A stretch of 64,000 bases of DNA from Kiritimatiellia bacterium (GTDB taxonomy: Bacteria; Verrucomicrobiota; Kiritimatiellia; JAAZAB01), in NCBI GenBank assembly GCA_028718125.1, contig JAQUMN010000002.1:10463-74462 (forward strand). Reading direction: 5' to 3'. Within the stretch, counting starts at the first letter, position 1; every line of letters starts with the position of its first letter. The notes below the pieces were generated by a model. That model did not search any database. It was not told the DNA's origin and worked only from the letters and a program-made list of their open reading frames with translations. This document shows, piece after piece, positions 37,920 to 46,121 of this stretch. A program made the position numbers and the translations under genes.

Positions 37920-38876
37920 CTACGTTCGTCCAATTGCTTTAACAAGTCGTTCAGTAATTAAAAGAGAATCTTCCCGGGAAACAGGGAAATTCATACTGCC
38001 ATCAATAAGCGCATCGAAAAATTGAGCAGCAAAAGGTTTAGTGAGGGGCAAGGACCGCAAATAATTAACATCGCCATTTTCGTTTACATGCGCCACTCTT
38101 TTGTCACAAAAACTCATCTCAAGAAATCCTTTTGTGCCCAATATAGCGAATCTGTCCCAATGCTTTTTCGGGCTGTTCCACAACATTTTCAACGCCAGCG
38201 ATCTGTTATTATCACAAGAACTTATATTTGCGCCGTCAGAAAAATCCCTGTCCGCAATAAAACCCGAACGATATTCAGTCAATACTATATCCGGCCAATC
38301 TATTCCGGTAATCCATCGGGCGAGGTCATAATCATGCGCCAATATATCAATACCCGGCCCACCATATGACTTTCGATTAAACATCCAGTCAGGGCGCTTT
38401 GGACGGTTAAGAGCGTAATATCTGACCGCATCAACGGAGAGCACTTCGCCGACAAGCCCCTCGCTGACCGCATTTTTCATAGCAACATAAGAAGGATTAC
38501 ATCTGCATGAAAGCATCATACACAAAGGAGTGTTGCTTTTATCAAGAGCGTTTTTTATCCGGTTATAATCCGTTATGGTCACACACAATGGCTTGTCGGT
38601 AATAACCGGAATTTTCCTTGAAATCGCTTCACATATGAAATTACCTCTTGCACCATTATACATAGCAATGCCCACCACATCAGGCTTTTCCGCATCCAGC
38701 GCGTCCAAATATCTGCTATAGCATTTCACCCCCCATTTTTTTGCGACTTCATCCGCAAACGGGGAAGTTTCCTGCGCAACTGCCGCAAACTCAATATCAT
38801 CCCTCGCGTTTACCGCCTGTATCATGGCACCATAGTGAGGGTGATCTATACCAAGCAAAACAAATTTCTTTTTCAT
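37920..38876 (-). CDS. Gfo/Idh/MocA family oxidoreductase
   Basis: KFVLLGIDHPHYGAMIQAV...EKPDVVGIAMYNGARGNFICEAISRKIPVITDKPLCVT (EKP-type motif). Confidence 0.8.
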   Translation of the reverse strand: MKKKFVLLGIDHPHYGAMIQAVNARDDIEFAAVAQETSPFADEVAKKWGVKCYSRYLDALDAEKPDVVGIAMYNGARGNFICEAISRKIPVITDKPLCVTITDYNRIKNALDKSNTPLCMMLSCRCNPSYVAMKNAVSEGLVGEVLSVDAVRYYALNRPKRPDWMFNRKSYGGPGIDILAHDYDLARWITGIDWPDIVLTEYRSGFIADRDFSDGANISSCDNNRSLALKMLWNSPKKHWDRFAILGTKGFLEMSFCDKRVAHVNENGDVNYLRSLPLTKPFAAQFFDALIDGSMNFPVSREDSLLITERLVKAIGRT

Positions 38877-38882
38877 GAATTA

Positions 38883-39776
38883 TCACCCCAAATGGAAAGT
38901 TCTTTCAAAATTATTGTGTGTTATATTTTCATATGCCGTTTTCGATATCATTTTATTTTTCAAAGACTCCTTGAGAAATCCAATTTGAGGAGGAACCGCC
39001 TCATCAACCGATGTAAATCTGTCAGTACCGAAAAACAATCTATCGGAAAATTTTTCAATGAATTTACAACACTTGGCGCTATCTCTGCTCAATGCGATAT
39101 ATCCGCTTCCAGCCGAAATATCGCCATAAAGGTTTGGGTAGTTTTTCATAAACCGCCACAATTTGCCTTCTTTTTTTATTGCACCTTTCACATAACCGAT
39201 ACGCTCCTTGTCGGTTACGGAAGCGATCTCATTCCAAAAACACGGGGAATGCCCTATGAATATGGTTTTCGGGAATTTTCCCAGCATTTTTTCGAGACCC
39301 GGCAAATTCAATTTATCAACAGCGCCATATGAAAGACCTGTTTTGGAAACAAAGTGAAAAAGTATCGGCAGATTTTCTTCGCCGGCAACATACAACAAGT
39401 TCTGATAAAGCCTGTGAGTTATGGGAATGGAAGCGCACATTTCTCCAATCCCAATACACCCGAGTTTTTTGTAAACCGCAAGAAGCTTGGACAGACCTCC
39501 CTTTTTATAATTCATCATGGAACGCGGGTCGATGCCACAAAAAGTCATTAACCGATCCGGGTATTTTCTGGTTGCTTCTATGCATTCCTGATTGCCGGCG
39601 ACTCCGTAATAATCCAAAACCTCGGCATTTATGAGCGGCAAGAGGACTGACTTGTCTATACCTTCACTATTCATTCTTTTCAAAAGAATTTCAACAGTAA
39701 ATGGTTTTCTGCCAAGCAAACGAGAAAATATTTTAAAATTACCATATGTTATGTGAGCATGAATATCTATTATCAT
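38883..39776 (-). CDS. Amidohydrolase-family (TIM-barrel metal-dependent) hydrolase
   Basis: MIIDIHAHITYGNFKIF N-terminal HxH; ILFHFVSKTG; FIGHSPCFWNE; LFFGTDRF. Confidence 0.75.
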   Translation of the reverse strand: MIIDIHAHITYGNFKIFSRLLGRKPFTVEILLKRMNSEGIDKSVLLPLINAEVLDYYGVAGNQECIEATRKYPDRLMTFCGIDPRSMMNYKKGGLSKLLAVYKKLGCIGIGEMCASIPITHRLYQNLLYVAGEENLPILFHFVSKTGLSYGAVDKLNLPGLEKMLGKFPKTIFIGHSPCFWNEIASVTDKERIGYVKGAIKKEGKLWRFMKNYPNLYGDISAGSGYIALSRDSAKCCKFIEKFSDRLFFGTDRFTSVDEAVPPQIGFLKESLKNKMISKTAYENITHNNFERTFHLG

Positions 39777-39852
39777 TTCACAACTCTTTCGATTATTATT
39801 CGTCCGATTAAAAAGCCTCCGGGTTCTCCTGCCTAATCCATTCGATGTCATA

Positions 39853-41115
39853 CTATTTGGAATAAACATTCTCGACCTTTTTAAAGGCTTTAAATATCAA
39901 ATCGGCTTCTTTTTCGCCCCAACTTTCGCGTATGCTTAAAATGAAGCATTTATCGATTGCCTCGAACGTATTGGGACATTTGAATTCCCTGTCGGAATCT
40001 CCCTTGTAAAGCGGCGATGACCAGGGCATTTGAGAGGTTCCGAAAACATTACGTTTTTTGAACCATTCAAAAGCAAACGGCAATGCTGCCGAGTAATCGG
40101 ATGCAAGCTTTACGCCTTCGGCAATAAGCGCGTTGCAGAAATCAAGCTTGGTACAGCGCAACGCGTCCGTATTGGCTTCAATCCTCCACCACCAGTATGA
40201 ATGTTCCGCCCCAGACAAAAGTTCAGGTATTTTCACGGATTTTAGCCTGCCAAACCCTTTTTTGATCAGCATTGCGACAAATGCTCTTCTTCTTGAAACG
40301 ATGCCTGGCAGTTTCTTTAACTGTGCGCTACCTATTGCCGCGGCCAGATCATTGAGATTGAAATTCAACGATGCCACACAGTTTCTGGACCCAGCCGGAA
40401 GCCCGAAAGGTTTTCCTCTGTCAGCCGCCCTTCTGATTGACCAATAAAGATCTTCGTTCTTTGTGAATACGACGCCTCCTTGGCCTCCCGTGCAGTGATG
40501 CTTCCCGGCCATTGTTGAAAAAGCGGCAATATCTCCAAAGCTCCCAACCATTTTGCCATTAAGCTTTGCGCCATGCGACTGGGAACAATCTTCAATAACC
40601 GGAATTTTATGTTTGCGGGCGACTCTTACGATATTTTCAATATCCGCAGGTTCACCGCCGATATGCGCGATGACAATTGCACTGGTTAAAGGCGAAATCA
40701 GTTTCTTTACCTCTTGTGCATTCGTATTATAGGAACCTTTGGCACAATCGGCGACAACCGGAATGCAATTGATAAGAGGGATCGGCATAATCCCGCCGGG
40801 ATCAGTAACAGGACTAACTATAACTTCCGTAAACGGTTCCGGGTTTAATGCTTTCAGCGCGACATATACTGCCGTTGTTCCCGAATTGACTCCATCGGCA
40901 TATCCGCCACCCATAAATTCGGCGAACTCCCTGCAATAGATTTCCTCTTCACCTCCGTTGTAACCGGTTGCCTTGCCGGTCTCTATGCATTTATCGAATA
41001 TCTTATTTGCGGCATCCTTTTCTTCCTTGCCAAAATGCGATCTTGCTTGAAATTCATATTCAATAGTTTTCGAGCCGCCGTTGATTGCGAGTTCATTCAA
41101 TTTTGCGTTCGACAT
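39853..41115 (-). CDS. DegT/DnrJ/EryC1/StrS family aminotransferase
   Basis: NSGTTAVYVALKAL; HKIPVIEDCSQSHGAKLNGKMVGSFGDIAAFSTMAGKHHCTGGQGGVVFT; ends with typical C-terminal region. Confidence 0.85.
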   Translation of the reverse strand: MSNAKLNELAINGGSKTIEYEFQARSHFGKEEKDAANKIFDKCIETGKATGYNGGEEEIYCREFAEFMGGGYADGVNSGTTAVYVALKALNPEPFTEVIVSPVTDPGGIMPIPLINCIPVVADCAKGSYNTNAQEVKKLISPLTSAIVIAHIGGEPADIENIVRVARKHKIPVIEDCSQSHGAKLNGKMVGSFGDIAAFSTMAGKHHCTGGQGGVVFTKNEDLYWSIRRAADRGKPFGLPAGSRNCVASLNFNLNDLAAAIGSAQLKKLPGIVSRRRAFVAMLIKKGFGRLKSVKIPELLSGAEHSYWWWRIEANTDALRCTKLDFCNALIAEGVKLASDYSAALPFAFEWFKKRNVFGTSQMPWSSPLYKGDSDREFKCPNTFEAIDKCFILSIRESWGEKEADLIFKAFKKVENVYSK

Positions 41116-41355
41116 ATTCGCCCCCTTCAATTTTTCAAAACCGCTTCCATCCTCACTCTTGTCCAAAATAACACATGGAGATTTGCGGACGCGGCCGAAC
41201 AAACCATTTGAGGTTTCAATCACAGAACCCTGTGCGATTCAACTGCAATTGGCTTCGGCTTGATCAGGAGAACATGAAGACGCCCCGCTACCGGCAAAAT
41301 CCATTTTTGCATCCGAAAAGAGAAAGTATGCTCTTGGCCGGGTCAGAGGGAAATA

Positions 41356-42225
41356 TCACTTTCCGGCCTGCTGATGATAAAATCCGCGATAGGCCGAAGG
41401 CGTCATGCCGACCACGATTTTAAAGGCGCGATTAAACATGTTAAACTGGCAAAAGCCTACAATTTCAGCGATATTATTCACCTTAATATAGGGCTTATTT
41501 TCCAGTATTTTTTGGGCTTCAACAATTCGACGTTGTAAAATATAATGTTTTATACCTGTGCCCACCGCTTGCTTAAAACAGCGCGACAAATAATCGGCCG
41601 AATAGCCAAAATGCGCGGCCATATCAGCGACGGAATCGGACTTCGAAAAGCTGTTTTCTATCCAGCCCAAAACCTGCGTGGCCAAGGGGTTGACTCGCGC
41701 CGGCATTTGCTTCCTTTGACTGGCGCGTTTTATCAGAACGATTATCTGGTTAAGTTTGGCTTGAACGGCTTCCGGCCACAATGACATCTTCTGCTTCTGT
41801 TCTTCCGCCATTTCAGCCGACAACATTTTTATTAACGGCGCCTCGGCATCATTCAACTTCAACCAATGGGGCATTATGTTTAAAAAATCCGCTTTACCTA
41901 AAATGTCCGCGGCATACCGGCGCTGAAATATTAAAGATATTTTTTCGACGCAATCGCCCGGTGCGGATTTCCAAAAATGATGTTCGTTGGGGAAAACAAT
42001 CAAAAACGAATTGCGTTCAAACGGATATTCCTGTCTGCCGATAAAGTAGGCCCCTTTGCCTTGCACGATGAATTGAAATTCCACGTCGGGATGATATCCC
42101 AACCATAATCCCTTCTTGATCTTATTATGCGGGGGCGGGTACCTTATCCAATTAACGAGCACAGGGATCCGGTCGTCAAGATAATGGATTTGTTGATAAA
42201 ACGAATGACATATTGGTCTTGCCAT
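41356..42225 (-). CDS. AraC-family transcriptional regulator
   Basis: Cupin-like N-terminus (HPDVEFQFIVQGKGAYFIGRQEYPF) and C-terminal HTH (SVADMAAHFGYSADYLSRCFKQAVGTGIKHYILQRRIVEAQKILENKPYIKVNNIAEIVGFCQFNMFNRAFKIVVGMTPSAYR). Confidence 0.88.
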   Translation of the reverse strand: MARPICHSFYQQIHYLDDRIPVLVNWIRYPPPHNKIKKGLWLGYHPDVEFQFIVQGKGAYFIGRQEYPFERNSFLIVFPNEHHFWKSAPGDCVEKISLIFQRRYAADILGKADFLNIMPHWLKLNDAEAPLIKMLSAEMAEEQKQKMSLWPEAVQAKLNQIIVLIKRASQRKQMPARVNPLATQVLGWIENSFSKSDSVADMAAHFGYSADYLSRCFKQAVGTGIKHYILQRRIVEAQKILENKPYIKVNNIAEIVGFCQFNMFNRAFKIVVGMTPSAYRGFYHQQAGK

Positions 42226-42310
42226 ATTTTCAACTTCCATTGCTTCACGGCTTTTAAGCGGATTTTGGTCGAAATAATAAGTGAAGGTACTCCTGGATAT
42301 CGGAGTTCTC

Positions 42311-42340
42311 GGAGGGACGGGCTCTGTCCCGTCCTTTTCC
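42311..42340. repeat. Hairpin repeat GGAGGGACGGG-CTCTGT-CCCGTCC
   Basis: ggacggg (42315-42321) / cccgtcc (42328-42334) perfect stem upstream of the AraC gene. Confidence 0.5.
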
Positions 42341-42407
42341 CGGGCTGACACGGCTATTTCCGCCATCGGGTCTGCGCCATGGCGGAAAGCCTGACCTCCG
42401 ATCTCTG

Positions 42408-42560
42408 AGCTCACACCACTTTGATCACCCATAACAGCGCAACCAGGCCGATGGCATGGAAATGGTTAAACAGGCGTTTTTCCGCCGGCAAACCACGGCC
42501 GCTCTCCCTGAAATTCCGGGGAACTCAGCACGGCCTGCCGCGCCTGAACGCCGCGCCCCA
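42408..42560 (-). pseudogene. 3'-end remnant of a 14855-17125-type glycosidase paralog
   Basis: Plus strand ataacagcgcaaccaggccgatggcatggaaatggttaaacaggcgt...cgctctccctgaaattccggggaactcagcacggcctgccg vs ataacaacgcaaccaggccgaaggcatggaaataaccaaacaggcgt...cgctctccccgaaattcaggggaccgcagcacggcctgccg at 14877-14987; frame interrupted. Confidence 0.8.
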
Positions 42561-42576
42561 TCTTTTCGAGTAATCA

Positions 42577-44556
42577 TTATTCATTTTCGTCAGCCTGCTC
42601 AAACGGCCGTTTCCGGCCAGAATCAGCCGGCAATCCCTTCGGAGTCGCCTCCGTTGCCATTACGAGCCATTTGTGCTTTTCGCGCAGTATTTTGGATAAC
42701 TGATAAAAACTGTTCGGGGAATTCATCGTCTGCTGCAATTTGGTCTCATCAAGATACCGCTGGGTCTCCTGCTCAAGGAGCAGCAGTTCTGCATACATTG
42801 CTTTTGCATGGTCTTTATCCTTTGCCCCAATAAGCTTTGGAATTTCAATGTAACACTTGTGCATCTTGCCATACAGCCTGTTCCAGCCATATAAAATCTG
42901 TTGATATCGTATCAGGTCGGCTATTGCAGCGTTTTCGGCCAAACGCTCCGCATTTTTAAGGTCGAGCGCGCATTCGTCAAAAGCGGCGGCTTCAAAATTA
43001 TTGAAATAACGCTCCATGGCTCCCGCCGCCTTGCCGTAACGGAGCGCGCAGAAGTTCCGCGTCAAAACATCAACATCCGCATTCACGTTCCAAAGCAGTT
43101 CCGCAAGCAGGTAATGATTTAAGAGATAAGCGCGCCACCATTTATATCCCCCCTGGCTTACCAAGCCCTTGACACCGTGGTCCACAAAATATTTGAGCGA
43201 ATTCCTGATATTGCGGGAGAGAACCATAGGCCTTCCATTCCAGGCGGAGCGTCCGCAATAATACTCATAAATAAAAACTTCCGGCACAATTTCAGTCCAC
43301 TCCCGAATAATGCGGCGATAGTAGGCAAAAATATCCGGACAGGAATGGTATGACACAATATTGGTGGCGGCAATATCGCCGGCGGTTTTTTCAAAAAAGG
43401 CGAGCATGGCAATGACATTGGCGCGCGGCTTGGCCTGCTTTGGAACAGGGCCGGTTGCCACGTAACCCTGGAAGACAATTGGCTTGCCGGGGAATCTGGT
43501 CCCGGCCTCATCGGCAACCGAATTCACCGCATTGAGCAATTTATCCGACGCCATGGCCTGCGAGCGTATGACCTCCCATTTCTCGTTCCCACAGAGCGGA
43601 CATTCGCACCATCCGTAACCATCTTCCTGGGATGGATGGAAAAAATCAATCTCCGGATGCCTTGCCATAAAGGCCAGGAAGTTGTCGGTATATATCTTGA
43701 GAGCTTCCTTGTTATAAGTGCAAAATTGACCGGGGACTCTTTTGCCGCTCCCGGACGGCAAACAGTAATATTCCGGGTGCTCACCGAAATATTTTTCCGG
43801 AGCAATAAAATAATGGAACCCATGCGTCGCGGCCGAGAGCATGATGCCGCGCTTTTGTATCTCCGGCAGGAGTGTGTTCCGGTAGTAGTTCGTATTATCG
43901 CATGTCTTAAAACTCAAGCCGGCCCTGTTCATTTTGTGTTTCGCCATCCAGTCTATAATATGCAGGTCGGCCAGGGCATATCCGCGATACTTGAAACCGG
44001 CGCATTCCCGGTATTTGATTTTTTTTAATATGATTTTTTCGCGACGGGGAACGATCTCTTCTTCCGGGAACACTGACGGCCAGAAAACGCCGAGATTCTG
44101 TTCCAGAAAATCGTATACCGCATATAAACTCGCCCGCGGGTTGCTGCCGGCCAGCAAAAGATGACCGTTCCTTGTCTCGACCTGGAAGGCGTCCAGTTCC
44201 TCTTCCCTGGACGAAAAGGCCATGGCGCCGCCCCGTTTCCCGGCTACAAAGCAACTATCTTTGCGCCGCTCTCCGACAAGGGGATTGGAAGCCGGTGTGC
44301 CAACCAAAATCATGCGTTTGAACCTGCCGTCGCCGGCTTTTTTAATGGGTATGTTTGCGCCGCATATCTTTTTGAGATAACCTTGCAGTTCTTCGGCCGC
44401 AAACTTCTCGGGCAAGGAAGCGTTATTACCGACAACAATGACATATGCGCTTGTTTTACCCTCGGCAAGCGTCATATACGCCGGCGCCATTAAAAAGATC
44501 GCCATCGTTAAAATGGCCAGACCCGCCAAAATGATTAATCCGGCATTGATTTTCAT
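42577..44556 (-). CDS. DUF4838-domain protein (alpha-glucuronidase-like N-domain), secreted
   Basis: FAAEELQGYLKKICGANIPI; NPRASLYAVYDFLEQNLGVFWPSVFPEEEIVP; GYGWCECPLCG; FIYEYYCGRSAWNG. Confidence 0.8.
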   Translation of the reverse strand: MKINAGLIILAGLAILTMAIFLMAPAYMTLAEGKTSAYVIVVGNNASLPEKFAAEELQGYLKKICGANIPIKKAGDGRFKRMILVGTPASNPLVGERRKDSCFVAGKRGGAMAFSSREEELDAFQVETRNGHLLLAGSNPRASLYAVYDFLEQNLGVFWPSVFPEEEIVPRREKIILKKIKYRECAGFKYRGYALADLHIIDWMAKHKMNRAGLSFKTCDNTNYYRNTLLPEIQKRGIMLSAATHGFHYFIAPEKYFGEHPEYYCLPSGSGKRVPGQFCTYNKEALKIYTDNFLAFMARHPEIDFFHPSQEDGYGWCECPLCGNEKWEVIRSQAMASDKLLNAVNSVADEAGTRFPGKPIVFQGYVATGPVPKQAKPRANVIAMLAFFEKTAGDIAATNIVSYHSCPDIFAYYRRIIREWTEIVPEVFIYEYYCGRSAWNGRPMVLSRNIRNSLKYFVDHGVKGLVSQGGYKWWRAYLLNHYLLAELLWNVNADVDVLTRNFCALRYGKAAGAMERYFNNFEAAAFDECALDLKNAERLAENAAIADLIRYQQILYGWNRLYGKMHKCYIEIPKLIGAKDKDHAKAMYAELLLLEQETQRYLDETKLQQTMNSPNSFYQLSKILREKHKWLVMATEATPKGLPADSGRKRPFEQADENE

Positions 44557-45770
44557 TCTGATTCCTCATAGAGCTCGAGCTCCGTAAGCGCTTTAAGGCC
44601 GGCCCCGTTTGTGATACTCACCTTTACCGCTTCCACAACCTCGGAGGGATTAAGGTAAATATAATTCACGGATTGCATGCTTGCATAACTGTAATCCTTT
44701 ATCTTCCGCCAGGTATTATTGCCAAAAACAAATAACTCCGCCGATTCCACGCTGCGGGGTTTCAGGCATATGCCAATCCGGGCTATTTTATACGCGCGGT
44801 CCAATTTAACGGTAAAAAAGCTGTTCGCATCATTCCCCTCATACGACCCGTTGCCGTATTCAATTAAACCGTCAAAAACCCCGGCGGCGCCCATGCCGGG
44901 AAATTCCTTTCTTGTCAAATTCATATTGGAGTCAATTTTGATTTTCCCTTCTTTATAGAGATTCAGCAGGTCGACTTTCCTGCCGAGAACGGGATAGTTC
45001 CGAACATGCACTTTGCCGGTATAATCCTCCGCTTCCACATAATAAGTCTTCTGCGCCCGAACCTTTTCCATGCGCGTGTAATCATTCGTCCCCCGGGGCA
45101 GAATGCCGGAGTCGAATATCTTGCGATCCTCGTTGTCATACAGGCATACCTGCTTCAGGTCCGGGGAAAGCACCTTGACGTTCAATTGGACAGTTGCGTA
45201 GCTAACATACAGGTCGTCGTAATAGACTGCGCCTTCCTGATCGTAATAACAGGCGTAAAGCGCGTCGAGCGCTTGAATGTCCTTGTCCAGGACAAAAATC
45301 TTTTCGGAAAACGCCCAATCATGCGTGCCCTTGTCGAAGGATGGAGACGGCCTGTAGGCCCCTGCTTTAACAGAAAGCCCATAAGCGCCGCCCCCCGGGA
45401 TTGCCCCGACGGATTTCGACCAGGCGCCGGACACCAGGGTCATGCCATTTTTAAGCGGGAATGGCGCCGTTTTCGCGCCTACCGACCGTTGTCTTATGCT
45501 CTTGTTAATCCCGCGCTTGCCGGTGAACTTAAAAGAATATTTGCCCGAATGGGCGGCTTTATCCGTCAGGCCGTCGTCCTCATCAACTCCGTTTAAATCC
45601 CAATAAGCAATGACGCGATCGAATTCCACTTGCTCTTCAAATCCGGGATTGTTCATAAAATTAGGAACCGGCAGCGGCGGGTTGGCCGTAATCAGGATGG
45701 TTTCCGCCTGGAGCCTGGCGGCAAAAAATAGAATTATGAAAAGCAACTTGATTATTTTGTCAAACATCAT
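44553..45770 (-). CDS. Secreted protein with CBM-like N-terminus and discoidin/F5-8-like C-terminus
   Basis: NFMNNPGFEEQVEFDRVIAYWDLNG; C-terminal FDGLIEYGNGSYEGNDANSFFTVKLDRAYKIARIGICLKPR...VEAVKVSITNGAGLKALTELELYEE; overlaps the DUF4838 start (ATGA-type coupling). Confidence 0.6.
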   Translation of the reverse strand: MMFDKIIKLLFIILFFAARLQAETILITANPPLPVPNFMNNPGFEEQVEFDRVIAYWDLNGVDEDDGLTDKAAHSGKYSFKFTGKRGINKSIRQRSVGAKTAPFPLKNGMTLVSGAWSKSVGAIPGGGAYGLSVKAGAYRPSPSFDKGTHDWAFSEKIFVLDKDIQALDALYACYYDQEGAVYYDDLYVSYATVQLNVKVLSPDLKQVCLYDNEDRKIFDSGILPRGTNDYTRMEKVRAQKTYYVEAEDYTGKVHVRNYPVLGRKVDLLNLYKEGKIKIDSNMNLTRKEFPGMGAAGVFDGLIEYGNGSYEGNDANSFFTVKLDRAYKIARIGICLKPRSVESAELFVFGNNTWRKIKDYSYASMQSVNYIYLNPSEVVEAVKVSITNGAGLKALTELELYEESE

Positions 45771-46121
45771 CGACTTCCCTTTTCTGTGTGCAAATCTTTT
45801 GTAACCACACAGGTGCTTTGTGACATTGCCCGGTTTTTCGCGCCAGGGAAAGATTTAGCCTGAATTGTTTTTCAGCATAGATCACAAGTCCGGACTTGGC
45901 AAGCATTGGCGCAACAGCTTCGGCGTAATTGTTAGCCGCACGGCCAACAGCCAATGATTTCCGATTTGACCTTCTGCAGCGGCGGGTATAGGCTTGAATT
46001 CAAATCATAAGCAACAATGCCGGCAAAGTATGTGCCAGGCACAGGATGCGAGTTAGTTCGGGCTGCAAATCGCCAAAGACATGTCAAACAACCGCTGATT
46101 CGACCGGGAAGAAAAACGCAT

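Noticed and set aside
45760-45954. 64 aa ORF MAVGRAANNYAEAVAPMLAKSGLVIYAEKQFRLNL... as another gene stub
   Set aside because: Plausible amino-acid composition but no recognisable family and no paralog in the window; not enough evidence.
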